Shown here: in pieces, positions 8,824-18,900 of the stretch
Numbering within the stretch: position 1 is the first letter of the stretch
How the letters are laid out: each line of letters starts with the position of its first letter
DNA from: Plantibacter sp. VKM Ac-2880
GTDB taxonomy: Bacteria > Actinomycetota > Actinomycetes > Actinomycetales > Microbacteriaceae
Reading direction: 5' to 3'
Assembly: GCF_015351235.1 (NCBI RefSeq)
Contig: NZ_JADKSJ010000002.1
Coordinates: 1,054,001 to 1,118,000 of the forward strand
Length of the DNA stretch: 64,000 nt
Notes under the pieces: generated by a model
What the model was told of the DNA's origin: nothing
Databases searched by the model: none
What the model saw: the letters and a program-made list of their open reading frames with translations, nothing else
Program-made: the position numbers and the translations under genes

Positions 8824-10146
8824 ATGAATCTCTCCCAAATGCGGATCATGCGTGAGCTCGCCCAGCGCGGCACGATCGCCGCCGTCGCGCGACACCTGCA
8901 CGTGACCGCTCCCGCGATCTCGCAGCAACTGGCCGCGCTGCATCGCGAGCTGGGCGTGCCGCTCACGTATCGCGTCGGGCGTGAGATCCGCTTGACCGAG
9001 GCCGGCATGGCACTGGCCGAGATGGCCGGGACCGTGCACACGCTCATCGACCGCGCGGCTGAGACGGTTCGCGAATACGGCGACGACACCGGTGCGCGGG
9101 TGCGGGTGGCGGCGTTCCAGAGCGCGGGGCAGGCACTGCTACCGGGGCTGCTGGCCGAGGGGGACGCGGACTCCGCCCCGGCTTTGGTGTTCGGCGAGCA
9201 TGATGTCGCGCAGCCGGAGTTCGCCGAGCTCGTCGACCAGTACGACCTCGTCATCGCGCACCGCATGGATCACGATGAGCCGTGGCCGTCGGAGCAGTTG
9301 TCGGTGACGACGTTGTTGAGCGAGCCGTTCGACGTGGCGATGTCCGTGGACCATCCGCTCGCGGGGAGGTCGTCGGTGTCGGCTGCGGAACTCGCTGACG
9401 AGTCGTGGATCGCGGCGCATGCGGGCTTCGCGCCGGACGTCGCGCTCGGGGTGGTCGAGGCGACGGCGGGTGTCCGGTTCCAGCGAGCGCACCGGGTGAA
9501 CGACTACCACCTGGCGGCGTCGCTCATCGTGGGCGGCGGGTTGCTGGCGTTGTTCCCGCGGTACACGGCGCCGCGGGCCGACCCGCGGTTGGTGCTCGTC
9601 CCGTTGGAGGACGTGCGGATCGCGCGCAACATCGACGTGCTCGCGCGGCCGCATGCGCTCGTGCGGGTCGCGGTGGCGGGGACGTTGGAGCGGTTGCGGG
9701 ATGCGGTGGACGCCTTGCAGCGCACGCGGCCGTCGGCGCCGGTTGCGACTGGTGCCGGATTGCACCACGTCGAGGTGTGGTTGGCGGACGTGGCTGCGGA
9801 GCGGGCGAGCTGGGCGTGGTTGCTCGATCGCGTCGGCTTCACGATGGCGAGCGACTGGTCCGGTGGCGAGTCCTGGGAGGCCGGCGACACCTACCTGACC
9901 CTCACGGCGTCGCCGAACCTGAGCGCCGACTCGCACGACCGTCGCCGGCCGGGCGTGAATCACCTCGCGTTCCGAGCAGGGTCGCGCGAGGCGGTCGACA
10001 CGCTCATGGCTGCGGCCCCCGAGCACGGCTGGCAGCCGTTGTACCAGGAGCGATACCCGCACGCCGGTGGCGAACAGCACTTCGCGGGCTGGCTGGAGAA
10101 CGAGGCCGGGTTCAAGGTCGAGGTGGTGGCGGATCCCGATCAGTAG
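8824..10146 (+). CDS. LysR-type regulator fused to a C-terminal VOC (glyoxalase-fold) domain
   Basis: A 440-residue protein. Residues 3-62 are a LysR HTH (MRIMRELAQRGTIAAVARHL, then APAISQQLAALHRELG). Residues about 90-300 form the LysR substrate-binding fold (EPFDVAMSVDHPLAG, ADESWIAAHAGFAP). This much is already the usual length of a complete LysR protein. From about 312 a second domain follows, with a LHHVEVWLADV first strand, GVNHLAF in the middle and a GFKVEVV last strand. That is a VOC fold with candidate metal ligands His, His and Glu. The gene is divergent from tdh-kbl. Regulation of threonine catabolism is inferred from position; the role of the VOC domain, sensor or enzyme, is open. 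Confidence 0.88.
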   Translation: MNLSQMRIMRELAQRGTIAAVARHLHVTAPAISQQLAALHRELGVPLTYRVGREIRLTEAGMALAEMAGTVHTLIDRAAETVREYGDDTGARVRVAAFQSAGQALLPGLLAEGDADSAPALVFGEHDVAQPEFAELVDQYDLVIAHRMDHDEPWPSEQLSVTTLLSEPFDVAMSVDHPLAGRSSVSAAELADESWIAAHAGFAPDVALGVVEATAGVRFQRAHRVNDYHLAASLIVGGGLLALFPRYTAPRADPRLVLVPLEDVRIARNIDVLARPHALVRVAVAGTLERLRDAVDALQRTRPSAPVATGAGLHHVEVWLADVAAERASWAWLLDRVGFTMASDWSGGESWEAGDTYLTLTASPNLSADSHDRRRPGVNHLAFRAGSREAVDTLMAAAPEHGWQPLYQERYPHAGGEQHFAGWLENEAGFKVEVVADPDQ

Positions 10147-10291
10147 TCGGGCGCGTGACCCATTCTGGGACTGATGACCCCCGGCCCTCCCCCGCCAGAC
10201 TGAGCTCGGCCCATTTCTCGGGTCCGCCACCTGCCGTCGATCTCACGACGCCGCTGCGGGTCGCGCTGACCCGATGCAAGGACCGTTCCCC

Positions 10292-11095
10292 ATGAGCTCG
10301 ACCACTCCGCCCTCAGTAACGCCCGCTGGTTGGTACCCCGATTACTCGAACCCCACGCAACAGCGCTACTGGGACGGAGCTGCCTGGACCAGTCACACCG
10401 CTCCGGCGGCGGTTGCTCCTCCACAGCAGGTGGTGGCCGCGCAGCTCGCCGGTCAGCCGCTCCAGTTGCAGAAGTCCGCGCCGCCCGCGTTTGCCGCTGC
10501 ACCGGTTCCGTCGCCGTACGCAGCCCAGCCCGGTACTTCGACCGGCATGAGCGGCAAGGCGAAGGGCTGGATCATCGCTGGCGCCGTCGTCGGTTCACTG
10601 CTGCTCGTCGGTGGCGTCTCGAATGCGATCAACGGTGGGCGGACCGAGCCGGTCGCTGTCGCCCAGACCGCCACTCAGGTGCCGTCGGCTACTCCGACCG
10701 AGACGCCCGTTCCCTCATCGACCGTCGAGCCCATCGCCGAGCCGGCCGTACCCGCCGTCGTCGATGTCGCCGCCTTCCAGGCTGGAGCCAGCAAGCACAC
10801 CGCCGACATCGACAAGGACCTCGACGACATGGCGGTCACGCTCGCCGAGGGTGGCACCTGGCGTCTTCTGTCCAACTCCGTCGAGATCAGCTTCAACCTC
10901 GGTCAGCTGCAGTCGCTCGATGTACCGGTCTCCGTCGCGGCCGAGTGGGCTCCTGCTCTCGTCGGGCTCGAGACGAACCTCGACGCACTGACGACCGCAG
11001 TCGCGGGTGGCGATCCGGCAACGATCCAGGGCGCGATGGACGGCGTCCGCGCGTCGGCCGCTGTGCTGCGCGATATCGGCGCTCGGGCCGTGTGA
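10292..11095 (+). CDS. DUF2510-containing single-pass membrane protein
   Basis: A 267-residue protein. Residues about 8-34 carry the DUF2510 signature (PAGWYPD...QQRYWDGAAWT). A membrane segment follows near 92-113 (GWIIAGAVVGSLLLVGG), then a Thr/Pro/Ser-rich linker and an extracytoplasmic domain of about 100 residues without a recognised fold. The ATG at 10292 is preferred over the in-frame ATG at 10274 because AAGGA lies about nine bases ahead of it. DUF2510 proteins are abundant in actinobacteria and mostly uncharacterised. Confidence 0.75.
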   Translation: MSSTTPPSVTPAGWYPDYSNPTQQRYWDGAAWTSHTAPAAVAPPQQVVAAQLAGQPLQLQKSAPPAFAAAPVPSPYAAQPGTSTGMSGKAKGWIIAGAVVGSLLLVGGVSNAINGGRTEPVAVAQTATQVPSATPTETPVPSSTVEPIAEPAVPAVVDVAAFQAGASKHTADIDKDLDDMAVTLAEGGTWRLLSNSVEISFNLGQLQSLDVPVSVAAEWAPALVGLETNLDALTTAVAGGDPATIQGAMDGVRASAAVLRDIGARAV

Positions 11096-11230
11096 CCAGC
11101 ACTCCGCCGGACGAATGAGGCGCGGCTCTCGTTGGTTCGACCACGGAGATGAGCGCCATCACGCAACTCACCAGGCTCTCGTCACATCAGCCGGCCGCAC
11201 TCATCTGCAATCAATCAAATGGAGTCAACT

Positions 11231-13081
11231 ATGCCGAGCACACCGACCCTGTTGTTTCTCCACGGAGTAGGGAAAGGTGATCTGGACGGTGCCTGGAAAG
11301 TCCCGCTCAATGAAACTCTGTTAGGGCTCGGGTACCCAGGTTTGGACGCAGTCCGGGTCGTGGCGCCGCAATACTCTCACGCGCTGAAGGACTGGGATGA
11401 AAAGGAGCCGCTGCCCGGGGTGAAGGTCAAGCAGCCACCTCGCGAAGCAGCGAAACAGAATCGCCGAGACTTCGAACGACGCGTCGGAGCTGTTGAGTTC
11501 CGCCTTGGTCGCCATGATCGCGGCCACGTGACGCCCAGCATCGAAGGTCTTGTCGACGCGGCCGTCGGGGTAAGTCTCGTCCTGCCGCTACTCGAGCAAG
11601 CGCGCAAGTACATCTCCGACCTCCAGATTCGCGCACACATCCTGAACCGGATACTCGCGCAGCTTCCCGAATCCGGACCCATCGTCATCGTGGGCCACAG
11701 CCTCGGATCCGTGATCGCGGCCGACCTCCTCCGTCGCCTGCCCCAAGGCGTTGAAGTGACAGGCACGGTGACGATCGGAAGCCCTCTGGCACACGGTGGT
11801 TTCGACGTCGACAAGCTGCGCACCTCGATGGCGGAACCTCCAACGAACCTAGCGTGGTGGGTCAACTTCTGGAACTTCGGCGATCCCGTGGCCGCTCATC
11901 GGGGAGTGTCGTCCGTCTTCCCCTGGTTGATCGACCTCCGGATCAACACGAAGCAGCTCGGCATCCCCGCCCACGCTGCAGTCGCCTATCTCGCCGACCT
12001 GGTCGTCGCCGAAAGCATCGGGTTCGCGTTGTTCGGATCCCGGTCGACCGATGTCGAGGTGTTCGAAAACAGCCTCGACGTACCGTTGGACTACCCTGAG
12101 CTGCTCGCCCTAGTCGCCCTGCGCTACGCGAACCTCATGACGTCGAAGCTGGATGGCGACAAGAAGAATCGGTACACGGGCGCGCTTCGGCAAGTACAGG
12201 CGACGACGATCGACCTGATAGCGCAGCGGAACGCGAGCGAGAAGCGGCAAATACCAACGCCCATAGCGAGGCTCGCATTCGACGTGTCCGACCCGGACGC
12301 GAGTGTTCCAGAGCCGCTCCCTAGCTTCCACCTCCCGAAGGACGAAGCCGTCGTGCTGTTGACAGTACTTGCTTCGGAGAACGTCATCCGGCCGTTCGAG
12401 ATCGAACTGTCCAGGAATCTATGGCGATCCGCGATGCAGGATCTCGCTGCCGAAATGGGGCTCGGCAGTCAGTTCGGCACCGATGTGTTCGAGGCCGGGA
12501 AGCGCGCGCATGAGGCCCTGGGCGGCCCGCGCGCAGTGAACTGGGTCAAGTGGGGAGCGATCGGCGTCGGAGCAGCTGCGATCGTCGCAGCGACCGGCGG
12601 CTTGGCCCTTGCGGCCGCGCCCGGTCTCGCAGGTGCGGCCGTCATCACCAGTGCGCTCGCGAGCTTCGGACCGGGTGGCATGATTGGCGGACTGCTCACG
12701 GCCGGCACACTCGCCACCGCAGGCGGCGGGGGAATCGCCTTCGGACTGGCGAGTGCAGGAACGTCAGCCGAGACCTTCGAAGCGGTGATCGAACGCCGGC
12801 TGACCGCGGAGATACTCCGCGAACTGCAACATCTCGATTCGGACCCCACTGTCTGGAGGGTGCTGGTCGAAACGGAAATGGAGGTGCGCCGCGAACACGA
12901 GCGACTTGATGAATTTTCGGACGAGAATTCGGCAGGCCTCAAGGAATTGAAGCGGAAGATCGAAGCTGTCGAGCGTGCTCTGAGATACCTGCGGGATCAG
13001 GGGCTTGAGCCGGGGACCATGCCCAGCACGCCGGATCCGTTCCTCGGGCGGATCACGGCGTTTGTGCGGGACGGGCGTTAG
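11231..13081 (+). CDS. Alpha/beta hydrolase with C-terminal glycine/alanine-rich membrane region
   Basis: A 616-residue protein starting at ATG 11231, which has GGAG six bases upstream. Residues 1-270 are an alpha/beta hydrolase: LLFLHGVGKGD oxyanion region, IVIVGHSLGSVIAADLL nucleophile elbow, GDPV acid and PAHAAVAYL histidine. Near residues 435-510 lies a long Gly/Ala-rich hydrophobic stretch (IGVGAAAIVAATGGLALAAA and more) that could insert in a membrane. A charged coiled-coil-like tail (LKELKRKIEAVERALRYL) follows. A lipase-like enzyme acting at the membrane is inferred. The gene is the first of the accessory island and is visibly less GC-rich than its left neighbours. Confidence 0.75.
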   Translation: MPSTPTLLFLHGVGKGDLDGAWKVPLNETLLGLGYPGLDAVRVVAPQYSHALKDWDEKEPLPGVKVKQPPREAAKQNRRDFERRVGAVEFRLGRHDRGHVTPSIEGLVDAAVGVSLVLPLLEQARKYISDLQIRAHILNRILAQLPESGPIVIVGHSLGSVIAADLLRRLPQGVEVTGTVTIGSPLAHGGFDVDKLRTSMAEPPTNLAWWVNFWNFGDPVAAHRGVSSVFPWLIDLRINTKQLGIPAHAAVAYLADLVVAESIGFALFGSRSTDVEVFENSLDVPLDYPELLALVALRYANLMTSKLDGDKKNRYTGALRQVQATTIDLIAQRNASEKRQIPTPIARLAFDVSDPDASVPEPLPSFHLPKDEAVVLLTVLASENVIRPFEIELSRNLWRSAMQDLAAEMGLGSQFGTDVFEAGKRAHEALGGPRAVNWVKWGAIGVGAAAIVAATGGLALAAAPGLAGAAVITSALASFGPGGMIGGLLTAGTLATAGGGGIAFGLASAGTSAETFEAVIERRLTAEILRELQHLDSDPTVWRVLVETEMEVRREHERLDEFSDENSAGLKELKRKIEAVERALRYLRDQGLEPGTMPSTPDPFLGRITAFVRDGR

Positions 13082-13144
13082 GAAGCTTCAGCCACTGGGC
13101 AACATGCCTCGTCCCGGGCGGCGATCCGTTGGCTCAGTAGCCCG

Positions 13145-13711
13145 CTACTCAGAAGTCGCGCCTGAGTTCTCGCGCACGAGCTGCCGACGGATCGCGTCCG
13201 TGTCCATATAGCTCGCCATCTCCCTCCATGCATCCTCGTCTTGGATTGACCAATCGATTCCGTACTCATCGTGCAACATCACGATATTCCGGGCCATCTC
13301 GATCAGATTCCAGCTCATGATCCTTTCGGCATCACTGACTCTGCGGGAATCCGAGGCAAGTCGGGACGGCGCTGTGTCCAGGGTGGTCCACGTGAATTTG
13401 TACGCGTGGAATACATTTCGCGCTCGTTGAACCGCCCAGATCAACTTGAAGTAGGCGGCAATCGACTCGCTTCGGCTCGGCCCGTCTTCGGCTGGCGAGT
13501 AAAACAGCGACCCCAGCAGGTCGCGCGCTTCGGCAGTCTCGCCTGTCGTTATGGAGAGGTGCAGCTCAGCGAGAGCGAGTCGGCGTTCACGCCTACGAAG
13601 GTGAACCCAGACGAAGATGAGGACGATACTTGAGCCAAGCGTGATCAGTACGGAAGCCCAACCGGCAAGATCTCCAGGTTCCAGACCCCAGAACAGGGTT
13701 GTCTGCAGCAT
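13145..13711 (-). CDS. Hypothetical N-terminally anchored membrane protein
   Basis: A 188-residue protein. One N-terminal membrane segment spans residues about 17-38 (AGWASVLITLGSSIVLIFVW), then basic HLRRRERR, then a mostly helical cytoplasmic region with many W, Y and R residues. No enzyme motif is visible. It is convergent with the hydrolase gene and lies 159 bp downstream of the DUF262 gene on the same strand. A functional link to either gene is possible but rests only on position. Confidence 0.55.
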   Translation of the reverse strand: MLQTTLFWGLEPGDLAGWASVLITLGSSIVLIFVWVHLRRRERRLALAELHLSITTGETAEARDLLGSLFYSPAEDGPSRSESIAAYFKLIWAVQRARNVFHAYKFTWTTLDTAPSRLASDSRRVSDAERIMSWNLIEMARNIVMLHDEYGIDWSIQDEDAWREMASYMDTDAIRRQLVRENSGATSE

Positions 13712-13870
13712 CAGTGTCCTTCTCTCAGAATTCTTAGCCCAGAGAACGACCGACCTTCACGGCTCGTCCTCGCCGCAATGTCGCGACAGCTCCGCCCGAT
13801 CTCAATCGCAGAGGTCGTCATCTGCCCGAGCGAACGCGATCACACAGTTATCGTTTGCGTCTCTGGCAGC

Positions 13871-15661
13871 TCATAGACCCTCGTAGTAACGCCGTATGTA
13901 CGCGGCCATCAGGTGGCGTCGTGCCTCGAGGAACGCCGGGTATGACTCCGCGGTCGTCGAGCGAAGAACCTCAGGGATAGCGTTCGCTGCGAGGTTCTCC
14001 TGGAGCATTGCCGCGTCGGTGATCTCTCCGAGCCGCAATTGGCCGTCCTCGATCTGCGCGTCGACCCGTGCCAGGTAAGTTGTAGGAGCCTGGTCCTTGA
14101 TCGCGATGTTGATCGGGGTCTCGGCGAGCGCGTAGTTCGCGATCTGGTTGTAGTCCCCGCGATCGGGCACGCCGTGCGTCGCCAGGTAATTGCGAGGGAC
14201 GAGGTGATGAATGTCGCCCGCGCCCTCGATCATGTTGCTGACGGAAATGTGCTTTGACAGAAACCCCTTCGCGCCCAGGTGTGCCTGCGCCGCCTGGAAC
14301 GTCAGGAAGTATGGGCTGCGAGGGCTCGACGTTTCCATGCTCATTGGGAGCGCCACCTCCCAGAAAGAGTCAGAGAGCACGGACCGTTCGACGTTGTCCA
14401 GCACTGTTGCGATGCCGAGTTCATCAATTCTCTTTATGTCGGCGTCGAACGCGGTCTCTACAGAGTTCGTGTAGCGACCGGTGAGAATGGACATCACGAA
14501 CCACTTGCGAACGTAGTTCTTCACCTGGCTCTCGTTCAGCGTCTTCTCGCTTCTCAGATGCAAGTACAGCGCGTAGGCGAAGTTAAGGGCGTTGGTCGAC
14601 GAGATCAACCGGGGAGCGATGAAGCCAGCGGACCGGATGGTCATGGTGAACTGTTGAAAGCTGTACTGGTTGACGATTTCAATCAGCGCTCTCTCGAGCC
14701 GATCGAACGCCTCCACGGCGATGTCTTCGTCGAAGCTCCGCGTCTCGAAGTCACGGCCCGAGAGGACACTCACGAGAGCCGCAACCTGCCCTCGCTTGAA
14801 CTCCTTGATTCCTGCGATCCGGATAAGGTCGGTGTACGTGGGGTCGAAGAGGTCCGAGGAGTCGTCCTTGAGCCATGCGATTTTTTCCATGTAACCAGAG
14901 CGGGCGAACGCGGGGTCGTTTTGCGATATGTCGGCGAAGACGTGCGGCGCTACAGCAAGGTGACAGAAGTAGTCGATCAGTTTCCGGAGGTTTGACCCAA
15001 GTTCCCCGTGACTCGCGATCTTGCTCATTGCAAAGTCGGCGCTACTCAAGGGCACGCCCTTGGAATTGATTCGGATGAAGATCTCCGTCACCGTCTCGAT
15101 GTCCAGATCCTCATTCAAGGTGATGATGCCGACCTGTGCGTTCTTGATCGCGCTCAGACGGTTGAGAGCACGCTCGACCTGACCGTGGTCGACCGCCGGG
15201 TTCGCCTCCATGTACTGCTTGGTCGCCGAGTACGCTGACTCAGCGCCCACGTACTCGGAGACGTCAGAGATCCACTCCGGGTCCTTGCTGAGGAATGGGG
15301 TGAGGGTCGCGAAGGCCTCAGTCACTGGGTTGAACGCGATCTTGATGCGCTTCTTCTTGTACCGTTTGTCGACTACCTCCTGTCCGACCAGTGCCGCAGT
15401 CATCGCCGTGATGCGTTGCTGCCCGTCGATCAGGATCTGCTTGAAGCTCGACCTCGAACCGTCCTTCAGACCGACGTCTGTGCTCTGCCAGGTGATCAGG
15501 TATCCGACGGGGAAGCCCTGGTACAGGGAGTCGAGAAGGTCCCGAACCTTCGTCGAATCCCAGACGAACGGTCGTTGCATCTCTGGGATGGCGACCTGGC
15601 CGGTTTTGACCCACGTCAGGATCGTGTCGACGGGCTGCTGCTGGACGGTGTACTTCGCCAT
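13871..15661 (-). CDS. DUF262 / HNH-like protein (GmrSD-like type IV restriction)
   Basis: A 596-residue protein. The start at 15661 is chosen because AAGGA lies seven bases upstream; an in-frame ATG at 15676 overlaps that site. The N-terminal DUF262 domain has IPEMQRPFVWD (about 23-33) and ILIDGQQRITAM (about 75-86), the signature associated with NTP hydrolysis in GmrS-like proteins. Near residue 484 there is IHHLVPRNYL, followed by YNQIANYALAETPINIAIKD. This is the H-x-x-P...N...N...K pattern of DUF1524/HNH nucleases. A single-chain GmrSD-like enzyme that cuts modified DNA is the best inference. Confidence 0.8.
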   Translation of the reverse strand: MAKYTVQQQPVDTILTWVKTGQVAIPEMQRPFVWDSTKVRDLLDSLYQGFPVGYLITWQSTDVGLKDGSRSSFKQILIDGQQRITAMTAALVGQEVVDKRYKKKRIKIAFNPVTEAFATLTPFLSKDPEWISDVSEYVGAESAYSATKQYMEANPAVDHGQVERALNRLSAIKNAQVGIITLNEDLDIETVTEIFIRINSKGVPLSSADFAMSKIASHGELGSNLRKLIDYFCHLAVAPHVFADISQNDPAFARSGYMEKIAWLKDDSSDLFDPTYTDLIRIAGIKEFKRGQVAALVSVLSGRDFETRSFDEDIAVEAFDRLERALIEIVNQYSFQQFTMTIRSAGFIAPRLISSTNALNFAYALYLHLRSEKTLNESQVKNYVRKWFVMSILTGRYTNSVETAFDADIKRIDELGIATVLDNVERSVLSDSFWEVALPMSMETSSPRSPYFLTFQAAQAHLGAKGFLSKHISVSNMIEGAGDIHHLVPRNYLATHGVPDRGDYNQIANYALAETPINIAIKDQAPTTYLARVDAQIEDGQLRLGEITDAAMLQENLAANAIPEVLRSTTAESYPAFLEARRHLMAAYIRRYYEGL

Positions 15662-15936
15662 TGGTCGATCCTTCATATCTCGTGCGTAGAGGCCAGGTTC
15701 AATGGCGCCCTCGCGCCTTACTCGGTCGCCCGCATTGTTGGCGTATCCATACGTACCCTAGCGATGGCCTGGGCATCGGCGGAGTATTCGCTCTTCCCCG
15801 AGGCGATCCGCATCCAAGCAGCGTTTGACGATGATTGGCGGCACGCCGACTTCTTCGAATAGTCCTAGCTGCCGAATGGAGTCAGCCCGGGACCGACATC
15901 TCCATCCGGCACTCGCAGCGGTCCTGAACAGCCCGC

Positions 15937-18900
15937 TTACTTGGGGACGATCGTGTCGGGACCACTGCGGTCCAGCCGCCCGGAAGACAGCCCGAACTCG
16001 AGGGCCTCGTCGAGGCGGGCACCGACCGCGGAGGTGACTCGCTTGCCGCCGAAGATCGCGAGGGTCTCGCGACGGAGTTCGTCGGGCGAGAGGCCGGCGG
16101 ATTGCTCCGCGGCGATCGCCATCGCGTTCGCGATCTCCACCAAGGAGATGTGCTCGACCGCACGAGGCGCATCAGCCGAGGACCGACGCGCTCCTCGCCA
16201 GGTGAGCGGATCGATCTCCGTCGGCCAGGCGAAGGGCTCGTCGGAGCGACCGAGGAACTCGGCCGGAACCTTGTCGAGGATCGACTTGGCCCGCGAACCG
16301 GCCACCCGGTCGAGACCGAACGCACCCGCGACCAGCTTCGCCAGACGCGTCAGATGGATCGGCCCCTCGGCCTCCACCGCCGCACGGATCGCGCCCTGCA
16401 CCGCGACGACAGACGGCCGACCCGGCAGACGATCGAGCACCTCTATCGACCCCAGCGTGGGCGCACCCCAGGGCTGGTACTCCGAGAGCTCGGGGTGCCG
16501 CCCAGACGTGTCCGCCACCGGCACCACCTCCACGGGCTGCGCCGCACCGACCTTGCGCTCACGAAACTCCGAGAGCGTCTCCAGCGACGCCAGCCGTTCC
16601 GACCACTCCCGAACGCGCGCACTCCGCACGGGCGGGACGGCATCCGAACCCCCGGCGGACTCGCCAACGGCCGCGTCGATGTCTCCAGCAGCCACCTCGG
16701 CCTGCTCCGACTCACCAGCAGCCGACACGTCCACCGCACGCCCCGCAGCAGCCCGCTGCCCCGCAGCCTCCACGGCCGCGACCAACCGGTCCAGCACCTC
16801 CTCGCGGTGGTGCAGCCACTCCGGCAGCCACACGCGCTCGACGCCCGGCCACCGCATCAGGCCGCTCAGCACCTCGATCGGCAGTCCGTCGCGATCGGCG
16901 ACCGTCCGTCGCTCACGCCACGACGCCCCGTCGAGCAGCACGGCGACCAGCGGTCGGTCCGGCTCCGCCTCGGTCGCGATGCTGATGTCGACCCGGAAGT
17001 CCGACAACCCGACATCCGTCCGGACCGCGTGCCCGGCGTAGCGCAGCTCGTCGGCGATCTCGTCACGGTGGCGGTCGATGATCGCCTGACGACGACCGTC
17101 TTCCCCGGCCGCGTCGCTGCCCCGCTGAGCCAGCTCCAGATACGCCTTCAGGTGCTTGATGCCGATCGACGACGTCTGCTCCGCCCGCAGCTCCGACGGG
17201 TCGAAGCTCGCGAACAGCACCACCTGTCTCCGAGCTCGCGTCACCGCGACGTTCAACCGCCGCTCGCCACCAGCTCGCGTGAGCGGCCCGAAGTTCAGCG
17301 GGATCACGCCCTTCTCGTTCGCACTGAACGCGATCGAGAACAGGATCGTGTCGCGCTCGTCACCCTGCACGTTCTCCAGGTTCTTGACGAAGAGGCCGTC
17401 CTGCTCGTCGAGCGCCGTCGCGATCCGCGGGTCGGTGCTGTCGCGCAGCAGATCCTCGATGAGCGTCCGCTGCTGCGCGTTGAAGGTGATGACCCCGAGC
17501 GACGGCGTCTCATCCGGCGAAGCGGCGAAGCGGCGCGTGATCTCTTCGACGATCGCCTGCGCCTCCACCGGGTTCGTCCGCAGCGACTTGCCTCGGCCGC
17601 CACGCTCGAACTGCCCGTCGAGCCGCACGAACGCCAGCCCGTGACCCTCGACCCCGCCGTCGCCCGCACCCGCGAACGGCGCCGGGAACGACGACAACTG
17701 GCTGTCGTAGTAGTGGTGGTTCGAGAACGCGATGAGCGACTCGTCCTGGCTGCGGTAGTGCCACGACAGCCACTTGCTCGGCACCCGCGCCTGCACGCAC
17801 TCGGAGAGGATCGACTCCTCGTCCTGCAACACCTCGCTCGTGTAGTCGGCCTCATCGTCGATCGTCGCGCCGGCCTCCGCGAACGTCGTCGGCGGCATCT
17901 GCTTGCTGTCGCCTACGACGACGACCGAGCGCGAACGCCCCATCGCGCCGATCGCGTCGGCGACCCGGATCTGCGACGCCTCGTCGAAGACGACGATGTC
18001 GAACAGCTCCGCGGCGGCCGGGAAGAACCGCGCGACCGACTCCGGGCTCGCGAGCGTGCACGGCATGATCTGCGTGATGAGCTCGCCGAAGTTCTCGAGC
18101 AACGCGCGCACACTCATGCCGCCGCGCTGGCGATCGATCTGGCGACGGAGCCCGCCGACCTGACCGCTCTCCGACTGCGAGCTGAACGTCCGCAGCCCGA
18201 GCACGGACGCCGGGATCGCCCGCGGCAGCTCCTCACGCACGGCCTTCACGCTCGTGGTGAAGCGGGTGACGCTGCGGTTGTGGGCAGTCGCGTCGAAGGC
18301 GTCGAGCGTGGTGGTGCGCTCGCGCTCGTCGATCGACGCCTGCGCGAGGCCCTTCTCGAACGCGAGCGTCGCGTCCTCGGTCTCGATGCGACCGGCGAGG
18401 ATCGCGGCGCGGACGTCGTCGAGCCCGTGGGTGCGGAGCGGTTCGATGACCCGGACGAGGTCGAGCCAGCGTTCGAGGACGACGGGCTCGGCGGCGTCGA
18501 GGCGGCGGGCGTCGCGTGTCGACCACCAGGCCTGCAGGAAGCCCTCACCACCCGACCACGCCGACAGGCGCTCGGCAATGACGGACGCTGCCCGCAGGAA
18601 CTCGCTCCACGTGCCCGCGAGCGTCGTCAGCGCCTGGGCGGTCTCCTGCGACGGTTGGGTCGTGGCGTAGTGGTCGCGGACGGCGGTGATGAACTCGTCG
18701 TCGGGCGTGCCCGGCAGGCGGAAGCCCTCCGACAGCCAGCGGTACCAGCCGAGGAGTTCGCGGACGGGCTGGGTCGGCTCGACGAGCGGGTTCCAGCGGT
18801 CTCCGACGAGCGGCAGGGCTGTCGAGCGGAGCGCGCCGCGCAGCTGGACGAGGCTGTCCTGCGCGGCTTTCGCCTCGGTGAGTTGCGGGACGAGCTGCTT

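Noticed and set aside
15700-15862. Possible C-terminal gene remnant upstream of the DUF262 gene (frame ending ...AAFDDDWRHADFFE)
   Set aside because: The frame is only about 45 codons of non-shadow sequence, has no ribosome site and no family resemblance. The 275-bp gap is better left as unassigned intergenic DNA.
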